Positions 12,101 through 24,100 of a stretch of 64,000 nt of DNA are shown piece after piece. Position numbers and translations under genes: made by a program. The first letter of the stretch is position 1; each line of letters begins with the position of its first letter. Location: positions 6,727,345 to 6,791,344 of the forward strand of contig NC_030683.2 of the NCBI RefSeq assembly GCF_000004195.4. The letters are read 5' to 3'. The stretch is from Xenopus tropicalis (Eukaryota > Chordata > Amphibia > Anura > Pipidae). A model generated the notes under the pieces. That model had not been told where the DNA came from. It saw only the letters and a list, made by a program, of their open reading frames with translations, and ran no database searches.

Positions 12101-15100
12101 CAAGTGGAGCTCAGTACAAGTGGAGCTCAGTACATGTGGAGCTCAGTACATGTGGAGCTCAGTACATGTGGAGCTCAGTACAAGTGGAGCTCAGTACATG
12201 TGGAGCTCAGTACGAGTGGAGCTCAGTACGAGTGGAGCTCAGTACAAGTGGAGCTCAGTACATGTGGAGCTCAGTACAAGTGGAGCTCAGTACATGTGGA
12301 GCTCAGTACAAGTGGAGCTCAGTACAAGTGGAGCTCAGTACAAGTGGAGCTCAGTACAAGTGGAGCTCAGTACAAGTGGAGCTCAGTACAAGTGGAGCTC
12401 AGTACAAGTGGAGCTCAGTACATGTGGAGCTCAGTACAAGTGGAGCTCAGTACAAGTGGAGCTCAGTACATGTGGAGCTCAGTACAAGTGGAGCTCAGTA
12501 CAAGTGGAGCTCAGTACATGTGGAGCTCAGTACAAGTGGAGCTCAGTACAAGTGGAGCTCAGTACAAGTGGAGCTCAGTACAAGCGCTCTGGCAGGGTAG
12601 TTGCCACTTCTTCTCCCATTAAGAAAGACAAAGTTACATTCAGCTTGGCCTATTACCTGTCCCTCCCTCTGTAATAGTAGACGTCCCCTCTAGGCCCATT
12701 TCATGAGTGTTGTAGGTAAGATTGAAGTTTTCAGACGTCGCTGTCAATGTGGAACAGCCAGACTGGTCCAACTAAACAGAAAACACAGGGTTAGACGTGT
12801 AATTTTTTGGTGTGCAATCCATGTGCTTATTCTTTGTACCAAACCTAAGGAGAACTTTTATAGAAAAAGACCCCATCTCCCATTAAAGGTCAAATTATCC
12901 CTTCAGATACTATAATATAAATGTTCCGGCTAGATCCCCATTTCAAACAACCCTCCACATATACAGCAATCGAGTTAAGCACCAAGTCTCAGCAGACATT
13001 GCTTGGTAAAGGTACGGGACCTAGGTTTCTCCGGATAAGGGATTTTTCCATAATTTGAATCTCTGTAGACCCTAAGGGGCACATTAACTAATCCACGAAC
13101 GTCCGAAAAGCGCCCGAATGTGCCTAATATGAAAAATCGTAATAACTATGAAAAAGTCGCGACAATTCACGAAAGTCATAATAACTATGAAAAAGTCGCG
13201 ACAATTCACGAAAGTCACAATGGCTATGAAAAAGTCGCGACAATTCACGAAAGTGATAATAACTATGAAAAAGTTGCGACAATTCACGAAAGTCATAATG
13301 GCTATGAAAAAGTTGTGACAATTCACGAAAGTCATAATGGCTATGAAAAAGTCGCGACAATTCACGAAAGTGATAATAACTATGAAAAAGTTGCGACAAT
13401 TCACGAAAGTCATAATGGCTATGAAAAAGTCGCAACAATTCACGAAAGTCATAATGGCTATGAAAAAGTCGCAACAATTCACGAAAGTCATAATGGCTAT
13501 GAAAAAGTCGCGACAATTCACGAAAGTCATAATAACTATGAAAAAGTTGCGACAATTCACGAAAGTCATAATGGCTATGAAAAAGTCGCGACAATTCACG
13601 AAAGTCATAATAACTATGAAAAAGTTGCGACAATTCACGAAAGTCATAATGGCTATGAAAAAGTCGCGACAATTCACGAAAGTCATAATGGCTATGAAAA
13701 AGTCGCAACAATTCACGAAAGTCATAATGGCTATGAAAAAGTCGCAACAATTCACGAAAGTCATAATGGCTATGAAAAAGTTGCGACAATTCACGAAAGT
13801 CATAATGGCTATGAAAAAGTCGCAACAATTCACGAAAGTCATAATGGCTATGAAAAAGTCGCGACAATTCACGAAAGTCATAATAACTATGAAAAAGTTG
13901 CGACAATTCACGAAAGTCATAATGGCTATGAAAAAGTCGCAACAATTCACGAAAGTCATAATGGCTATGAAAAAGTCGCAACAATTCACGAAAGTCATAA
14001 TGGCTATGAAAAAGTCGCAACAATTCACGCAAGTCGTAACGGCTACGAAAAAAGTTGCGACGGCTACGAAAACATCGAAAAAAATACGAAAAAGTCGTAA
14101 AATGTTTGTTTCCAATCCGATTTTTTCCCATTCAGGATTCGGATTCGTGGATTATTAAATCAGCCCCTAAGTCTATTGAAAAATCATTTAAAAGTGGTAA
14201 ATTAACTTTTAATATATTATAGAATTACTAAGGTAATTTGAACCCTAGCAACCAGATAGCTGCCGATAACTGGAGAGTTTTTTGCTCATTTTTGCCTCCA
14301 ATAACACCGCCTCCACCAACCACCCGCCCCTGATGAATACAGTGCTCCAAATGCAGGCAACAGTGTATTCATAGAACGACAAAGCTCTACATTACGGGAA
14401 CACCAGTTTCTTGCGACTGCCCCTTTTTCAATGATCTTAATGTATTTTTATAGTAATTGTGTAATTATTGTAACAAGGCATTGCTTGTACCAGCTCTAAT
14501 CTAATTCTTAATTCTTATTTTTACATCAAACTTTCCTGTCTGGAGAGACTTGGGCACTTGGCTGGGTCTGAAGACTAGAGAACAGCACTACTCTAGGACT
14601 CCTATCACTACTAAATAATGGGAAATAGTGATAAAAAGTAAAATAAATAGCGGTAAAGAGTAAATAGGAAGTCTGGTTTTGCAGCAGCAGCGCATTGGTG
14701 GTGGGAAATGTACATTATGGATAAAGAAAAAAAATACATTCATTTATATAACCCATTGCCACTATATGCTGGGTATAGTCTTTTTGGCTACTGGGAACAG
14801 TCCACTTATTATTTTATTTATATTCCACTAGGTACAGGTATGGGATCCCTTATCCGGAAACCCGTTATCCAGAAAGCTCCGAATTACGGAAAGCCTGTCT
14901 CCCATAGACTCCATTTTAATCAAATAATTCAGAATTTAATAACTGATTTCCTTTTCCCCCGTAATAATAAAACAGTACCTGTACTTGATCCCAACTAAGA
15001 TATAATTACCCCTTATTGGGGCAGAACAGCCCTATTGGGTTTATTTAATGGTTAAATGATTCCCTTTTCTCTGTAATAATAAAACAGTACCTGTACTTGA

Positions 15101-18100
15101 TCCCAACTAAGATATAATTACCCCTTATTGGGGCAGAACAGCCCTATTGGGTTTATTTAATGGTTAAATGATTCCCTTTTCTCTGTAATAATAAAACAGT
15201 ACCTGTACTTGATCCCAACTAAGATATAATTACCCCTTATTGGGGGTAGAACAGCCCTATTGGGTTTATTTCATGGTTAAATGATTCCCTTTTCTCTGTA
15301 ATAATAAAACAGTACCTGTACTTGATCCCAACTAAGATATAATTACCCCTTATTGGGGCAGAACAGCCCTATTGGGTTTATTTCATGGTTAAATGATTCC
15401 CTTTTCTCTGTAATAATAAAACAGTACCTGTACTTGATCCCAACTAAGATATAATTACCCCTTATTGGGGGTAGAACAGCCCTATTGGGTTTATTTCATG
15501 GTTAAATGATTCCCTTTTCTCTGTAATAATAAAACAGTACCTGTACTTGATCCCAACTAAGATATAATTACCCCTTATTGGATGCAAAACAACCCTATTG
15601 GGTTTAATTCATGTTTTAATGATTTTTTAGTAGACTTAAGGAATGGAGATCCAAATTACGGAAAGACCCCTTATCCGGAATACCCTTGGTCCCGAGCATT
15701 CTGGATAATGGGTCCTATACCTGTACCAATATATGACAAGTTCTATAATTGGATACAACTTTCACTCCAATATGGCTGTCTCACCTTCCCGCTGAAATCG
15801 ACGCACAGGTCTGAGCGGTCATCATTGTGTCCCCACCAGTATCTTATGACCTTACGGCACACCGTAGCCTTATAGGTTCCTTGCACAGGTTTGCCATAGG
15901 TGTATCTGTATATAAGGATACAAAAGGGATTCTTTACTATTAAAAGGGGCGGTTCACCTTTAAGTTAATGTTTATTACGTTATTACGAATGGCCATTTCT
16001 AAGAAACTTTCAATTGGTCTTCATTATTTATTTTTTTTTATTTAATTGCCTTCTTTTTTTTTTTATAATATCTTTATTGATTGGTGAAAAATAAACAGCA
16101 TCAGTTTATAATCAAACATAAACAATTCTAAAGATCAATAAAATATAATTAATACAATTTCACTTTCACAATTTCACCATTTTTATACCATAAAAATAAA
16201 AAAAAAAGAAGAGAAAAATAAAACAAAAAAAAAAACACAACATAAAAATAAAAAAAAAAAAACGATGAGCACTATTAGCTCCATCATTACCTATATACCA
16301 GGATATGAAGGTTTAATATGATTTTTAATTAGGGTTAAAATGTAATTGCCTTCTTTTTCTTACTCTTCGCCGCTTTCAAATGGGGGTCACTGACCCCGGC
16401 AGCCAAACCCTATTGCTCTGTGAGGCCCCAGTTTTATTGTTATTGTTACATTTAAATACTTATTTTTTCTCTTCAGTCCCTCTCCTATTCATATACCAGT
16501 CTCTCATCCAAACCACTCCCTGGTTGCTAAGGTAACTTGGACCCGAGCAACCAAATAGCTGCTGAAACTCCAAACAGCAGAGCTCCAGAACTGAAAATGA
16601 AATAACTACTACAAAGAATAAAAAATGAAGACCAATTGCAGTTTGTCTCAGAATATCACTCTCTACATCATACTAAAAGTTAAGTCAAAAGTTAACAACC
16701 CCTTTTAAAACCAGTGCTATCAGGGATGTATATATATAAATTAGGCATCGAGCCATTGATTCCTCCCTTCTTTAATCCAAGAGAACCTCTACCATTATCA
16801 CAACAAGACCAGGGCGCCACATATTCCAATAATATCTCCTGTAATTAGGGAATGCACCGAACCCACCGAGACATGAACTCGGCCACATCCGAATCCTGCT
16901 AAAAAAAGGCTGAATCTTGGCTGAATCCCAAACTTAATGGCTGGATTCGGTGGCTCCCTACCTGTAATCAGGTTGCCTATTGCCATCTTCTCTCAACATT
17001 GTATGTCAGGCCAGTTATTTTCTAACACCCAAAGTCTCAGCCGGTGAATTTTTTGGGGACAAAGATTGCTGCAATGGGATCAGAATCCTTTTGGCTAAGT
17101 GTAGTATCTGTTCTTATTATGCCTAATCATGCTCTACATTTTTATTTTTTGAAACTGCACCAGCTGCCAGCTGGGGCCTGAATAAGGCGAATAATGGCAT
17201 TGCACTCGCACACTTCCGCACCCTTTTTGTGTTGGATTTGAGCACCCGGGATAGGTGTCCTAGTTTGCTAGGCCCTAGGCCCTGACTTGGTGGTCCCCGC
17301 CCTAGCTTCGGCGAAGGTGGGTCTGCCCGCACATGCTGTCTTTGGGCACATGGGCATCGAACGAGAGTACCTTCTGCCCTAAGGGCAAAGGCGCTCGGAT
17401 GATACAATATCATCTGTTCATGCTGTGGGTGGGATATCTCCTAGCTAAGGGAGGTATTGAAGAACCCATCCACATGCAGGGCAGAGAGGCACTTGGGGGC
17501 CGGATTGCATATGGAGCCTGATTTGGTAGAGCCCCAGGCCTTGCGAACCTGTGGTGCCTTACTGCACGTACAGGTAGTGGGCAAGCGTATCCTCACTGCA
17601 CATGCCTCCACTTGCTCTTATGTCCCTGGCCTTTTGGCTGAGGCATAACATTTTTATAATTCTGGAAGATCGGCTGGGACAGGTCACTGCACTTTTTATG
17701 AATTTTACCCCACCCTTATTTATTTTTTAAAGCACTTGTTTATTGCACTTTTTTTTGGATTGGATGTAATACCCTTCAGGGATGCACTAATCTAGGGGGG
17801 CGGATGTGTGGCCATTAGGCTCCTCCTCCCCCTTCAAACCGGCCCCTAGGGCAGGCGCAAACCTCTTCGGAGGTCCACCTGTTTCCGGACCCCTTTTATT
17901 CTTGGGATGGGAGGGGGATGGAGAATAGGGCTCCCCTAGCCTTGCGGCAAAGGGAGTCTGAAGACCCTTGCCTCCTCTGTGCCATTAGGCCGGGGATAAA
18001 GGGGTTCACCCTAACTTTCGGGCAAAGTTGAGTGCGAAGACCCTGTTTCACTTGCACCTTTTTCTCCGGTGTCTTGGGATTTTATTTTTGGGACTTTTTT

Positions 18101-21100
18101 AAGACTGAAAAAAAGTCTTTTTTAAGCGGCAGATTTACTAAGACATGAGCGCTCGGATCGTTCATTCGAATGCTCTGAGCGTATTTTTGCTGACTTTTTC
18201 GACGCTTGCTCGAAAAAATCAGAAAGGTTTTCCCGCTGTTTACAATCGTTTGGTACGAACATTTCGTGACTTTCGGATGGTCAATACGATATTATCATGA
18301 CTAATACGACTTTTTCGTGATATTTGCGATCTTCAGAAATTTTCGTATCCAATCTGAATTTTTCCCATTCGGGATTCGAACTCGTGATTTGATAAATCTG
18401 CCCCTAAGTCTATTGGCACCCTTCTGCACTTGTGTGTGGCACTTGGCACTTGTGATTTGAAGCACTGTTTAGGCTTCAATAAATATAGTGGCACAGTTGG
18501 GGCGTGAGAGGGCTTGGTGGGAGGCAGGGGAGGAGGGACTGGTTCTGCTGGGCCCCCTCAGAAGATTTTTCTGCAGGGGGGCCCAGAGCAACCAGGTTAC
18601 GCTGCTGATCAGAATAAAATAAAATCATAGTGTAAACACATTACTTACCTGCCACATGTTTTCAGCTGGAATTGTTCGCTGGTAAAGAACACCACCTTGG
18701 GGAACTGGAAACTGACCTCAAACTTGGGAAGGACTGTCAATATGACATAAGCCGATATGAGAAGTAGAAACAGATAAAAAATATATGCTATGAGGCAAAT
18801 TAACTGATTCCTCACCGTATTCTTCCACGCTAAAGTAGTGCACAGTGTCCCCCACGTGAATGGAATATTCTCCAAGCGAAGGTTCCGGGGACAGCGGCAG
18901 TGAGAGCTCAGCGATTCCCTGTGTGAGGGTCACATCCAGCCACTGGGCAATACGGTTCTTGTTTGGATCCTGAAGGGAACAGAACATTAGATTAGTTAAA
19001 AATCATTCATTTCAAAATCCATTCTATACCAGTAATCAAAAGGGATATTCATGAAATAGGATTCAAAGTAAAGCAATTAAGCCGATTAGGTAAAGTACGG
19101 TCACTGTTATGAGGGAAGGCACATTTATATTATCCAGGAGGAGAGGTGCATAAGGGGATATGATTACTATATATAAATGTACAAGGGGACTATAGACACA
19201 CCTACTTTTCAGTAAGCCCCACCCCTAGTGATGACTGGTTGGGTAGACTTAGCACTTAGAGAGGGTCAGACTGGGGATGCAGGGCCCACCGAGGCTTCTG
19301 TCTCAGGGGCCCCTGCACCCCCAATGGCCCCTTCCACCTTCACAGCCCCCCCTCCGCAGGGGCCCCCAATACCCTCCAACCCCCTACCCCTGCAGCTCGT
19401 TGCGGGAGGGAAACTGAAGAATTGTGGGAGCACCCCGGGGGGTTTAGGTCCCCACCGGGTTTTTTCCTAGTGCCCCAGTGGCCCAGTCCGATGCTGCACC
19501 TAGAATACAATACTAAGGGAGAAGCTCACGTCATTTATGCTGCACTAAGTTTACAATTGCATGGGCAGTACCTATTCCGCATGCCCAAATTTGAGACAAA
19601 TATGAACGAAAATCTCACTTACCTGTAATTGGATGACTGAAATCTGCAAGAAACAGGGGATAAAGCTTTAGAAAAGTACAGTATTCCCATTGCCCCATAA
19701 CTATGTTATATACACAGAAACAAGGGCATTGATTGGACATCAGCGCTTATTAAAGGGGTGGTTCAACTTTAAGTTAACTAGAATGAACAATTCTAAGCAA
19801 CTTTTCAATTGGTCTTCATCATTCATTTGTTACAGTTTTTGAATTATTTGCCTTCTTCTTCTAACTCTTTCCAGTTTTTAAAGGGGTCACTGACCCCGGC
19901 AGCCAAAACCTATTGCTCTGTGAGGCTCCAGTTTTATTGTTACTGTTACTTTCTTTTCTATTGAGTCCCTCTCCTATTCATATACTAGTCTTTCATCCGA
20001 ATCACTCCTTGGTTGCTAAGGTAACGGGGCCCTTAGCAATCAAATAGCTGAAACTCCAAACTGGAGAACTGGTTTCAGAACTGAAAATGAAATAATTAAA
20101 AAAAAATAATGAAAAATGAAGACCAATTGCAAATTTTCTCAGAATATCACTCTCTACATCATACTAAAAGTTAAGCCCCCTTCATGTAGTAGATTACACT
20201 GCTTACTAAAGGTTCTCATTGGCTGGAGGGTAACTGAGCCAGCCTACTGGCATTGAGATGATTGCTGGCATTTAGCTGACATGCCCACCTTATTATACCG
20301 GGAGAATAATCAGGCTTCTTTAATAAGTTATTATGGTTATATATGTGATGAGTATGAGTAATGCTGTGGGCAATGCCGGCCCTGATTATGGCTCTTTTTC
20401 TCCCAGGGCAAGTGTGGGTTGGCCCCCATTTGATGCAGTCTCTCATTAATAATGGTACAAAGTGGCCCTTGTACAGTGACTTACCTGATTTTCTCCAGGT
20501 TGTAGATTTTCTTTAAGAGAAACCACTCGGAATCGTACTGTGGAGATAAAAAGTTCACGTGACTCCATCTAACTTGGAACGGGACATCAGGATCGTTTAT
20601 TCTGGTTTTTTTTCACCCAGTTACAGTCACAAATGCCCATAGGCTTGCTCCTTATTGGTTAGACTAGTCCCTCCCCCAAGGAGCACAAAAGCACAGACAC
20701 AACTATTTAGTAGACAACAGAAGATACTAAACCTCCCGGGGGTTTGCCAAACTATTTTGTCTGTAAATCTGATGTTCCTGTCCCAGAACAGACTGGCATG
20801 AAATGTTACATGATATTTCTGAATTTGACATTATTTATTATAAGCGTCTCTTGCCAGTATTTATATATTTGTTAAATGGGTTAAAAGTAGTGATGTGCGG
20901 GCCGGCCCAACACCTGCAGGACTCGTGGGTTGGGCGGCCGACTTCTGCACACTAATGTCAGGTCACAGGCAGGTTGAGCTCTTCCTTTCACTCTCCCTGG
21001 CTGAGACCTTACTGTGTCTCTTCAGCCTCTGGTGTGTGCCTTTTAAAGACTTGTATCTGCTTGGCCCTGCCCCCTTCCATGGCATCATAGCGGGGCGGGT

Positions 21101-24100
21101 CTATAAATTTGGAGGCGCATTGGGTTAGGGTTGGGTGCGAGTGATGGAGCAGTGGGTTAGGGTTGGGTGTGGGTGGTGGAACATTGGGTTAGGTTGGATG
21201 GTGGAACATTGGGTTTGGGTTGGATGGTGGAACATTGGGTTTGGGTTGGGTGCGGGTGGTGGAACACTGGGTTAGAGTTAGGTGCAGGTGGTGGAGAAGC
21301 GGGTTAGGGTTGGGTGCGGGTAGTGGAGAAGCGGGTTATGGTTGGGTGTGGGTGGTGGAGCAGAGGGTTAGGGTTGGGTGCGGGTAGTGGAACATTGGGT
21401 TAGAGTTGGGTGCAGGCTTTGTGGCATTGAGCTAGAGTTGAGTGGGGCTGGTAGAGAAGCGTGTTAGGGTTGGGTGTGGGTGGTGGAGCAGTGGGTTAGG
21501 GTTGGGTGTGAGTGGTGGAGCAGGGGGTTAGGGATGGGTGTGGGTGGTGGTGCAGTGGGTTAGGGTTGGGTGTGGGTGGTGGAGCAGTGGGTTAGGGTTG
21601 GGTGGTGGTGCAGTGGGTTAGGGTTGGGTGTGGGTGGTGGAGCAGTGGGTTAGGGTTGGGTGTGAGTTGGTGGAGCAGGGGTTAGGGATGGGTGTGGGTG
21701 GTGGTGCAGTGGGTTAGGGTTGGGTGTGGGTGGTGGAGCAGTGGGTTAGGGTTGGGTGTGGGTGGTGGAGCAGTGGGTTAGGGTTGGGTGTGGGTGGTGG
21801 AGCAGTGGGTTAGGGTTGGGTGTGGGTGGTGGTGCAGTGGGTTAGGGTTGGGTGTGGGTGGTGGAGCAGGGGGTTAGGGTTGGGTGTGGGTGGTGGAGCA
21901 GTGGGTTAGGGTTGGGTGTGGGTGGTGGAGCAGTGGGTTAGGGTTGGGTGTGGGTGGTGGTGCAGTGGGTTAGGGTTGGGTGTGGGTAGTGGAACATTGG
22001 GTTAGAGTTGGCTGCAGGTGGTGAAGCAGCAGGTAAGGGTTGGATGTGGGTGGTGGAGCAGAGGGTTAGGGTTGGGTGAGGGTGGTGGAATATTACCTGT
22101 TTGCCCTGGTTTATATACAGCTTTGTCCGTCTGAATGAAAGTACTGGTTCTTCTCCTCTTCACTAGAACTTTGCTGCTGTTGGTTATGGTCTCCCCTGCG
22201 CTCTCAATGAGAATTTCCATGGTGGCCACTTCTTCATTCCCTTCAGAGGGCGGAGGCACCTGAATGGGAGAGAATACTTATGACTTGTGGGTTCTGAGTA
22301 ATGTCGCTGGTGGCTTCCCTTATTTTCTGGTTATATTTCTAGTTCCATTCTGGTTGCTGGAGTGTTAGGTTACACAGTATAGGCGTCCAGATCAATATGT
22401 GTGTCTGTCAGTGTTAGGAAGGTTTGGACAATGCACATTAACACATCTCTAAATGAGACAATAACACACAACTGTTAAACGCACTGGGGATGTGAATAGG
22501 GCAGTGGCTCCCATTGTCTCAGGATGTTATCACGGCACAAATAATCCCTCCTTTTATTATTCCCATTTTTTTGCAGTGTCCCTTTTGTCCCAATGTCTCC
22601 ATAAGTGTAAGTGCGTGGCATTAACCCTATCAGCAACCTCCAGCTGTGTAAGAGAGTTCCCCCAGTACTTTACATTTGTTCCTGGGTTACTCTCTTAAGG
22701 TGCCCATACACGGGCCGATTGTAGCTGCTCTATCGGTCCCTTAGACTGATTCGGCAGCTTTTCAGCCCATGTAGGGGCACCAACAACGGGCCTACCTGAC
22801 TGACATCTGGCCTGAAATTGGGCAGATATGGATCGGGCAGGTTAAAAAACCTAGTCAGATCGGGGACTGCATCGGCTCATTGATGCGGCCCCCGAACCGA
22901 CTGCCCCATTACCGCTGGTATAATTTGATCATTTGGCCCCAGAGCCAAACGACTGAATTAGCCTGAATTCGGCCAATATTGCCCACCCGTAGGTGTGGAT
23001 ATCGGGAGAAGATCCGCTCGCTTAGCGACCTTGCCAGGTGAGCAGATCTTTACATGTATGGGCACCTTTACTCATGGTCAGGGAGTGGGCAGATGTTTCG
23101 CCCCACCTGGAAAATCTCTTTTTGTCTTTATCTCTATGGGCAATATAAAGCAGGGTGAGGAAACTGCCTCTAATGGTTTCCATTTGTAGTTGTAAGGGGA
23201 AGCAAACCCTACAACTGCGATGGGGCCCCTGATAAAGTGGGGAATTTGCTTACTCTGTAAATCATGTTTTTCAGTGCAAGGAGAGTAGAATTTTGTCTCC
23301 CCACATTAAGACTTAGAAATGGCCGCCATATATACATTAGGATTAATCATTAACCCGCTGACGAGCTTTCGTAAATAAGGCAAGAGTTATTTAAATATAC
23401 TGTATGTTGAAAGTATACGGTTTGCTAGAATTCTTTGAAAGATCCAAAGGATAATGCGCGTGGCAGGGCTAACACTAGATAACAGGGGTCAACCGAGAAT
23501 AAGTGACAGTTAGTCGGACCTCCCCGTGGCTCCTATTGATTTTGATGAGGAATGTGCGGAAGTGCTAGTGAAATCTCTTCTCCTTGAGTTAACTCTTAGT
23601 ATGATATACAATTCTAAGCAACTTTTCAATTGGTCTTCATTATTTATTTTTTTTATAGTTTTTGAATTATTTCCCTTCTTCTTCTATCTCTTTGCAGCTT
23701 TCAAATGGGGGTCACTGACCCCGGCAGCCAAAACCTATTGCTCTGTGAGGCTCCAGTTTAATTGTTATTGTTATTTTATATAATTTATTTTTCTATTCAG
23801 GTCCTCCCCTATTCATAGATTAGACTTTGATTGAAACCACACCCTGGTTGCTAAGGTAATTTGGATCCTAGCAACCAAATAGCTACAGAAACTCCAAGCT
23901 GGTGAGCTGCCAAACACAAACTGAAATCATTAAAAACTAAACATGATAAAAAATGAAGACCAATTGCAAATTTTCTCAGAATATCACTCTCTACATCATA
24001 CTAAATGTTAACCCAAAGGTGAACAACCCCTTTACAAAAAAACTTGTACGGATGGGTGCTGTGGGGCTGATGGGTACCTGGAATGTAACACAGCTGAAGA

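Noticed and set aside
11235..12674. Long open frames (up to 479 codons) of repeated [16 protein letters not shown] type
   Set aside because: A 15-bp tandem repeat leaves several frames open; no start context, splice link or family match. It lies in an intron of gene A.
13084..14158. Open frames on both strands with 13-residue periodicity
   Set aside because: Shadows of the 39-bp array inside a MITE; open in at least four frames at once.
21120..22086. Interstitial telomere
   Set aside because: TTAGGG is only part of a 32-bp degenerate unit; no run of pure hexamers.
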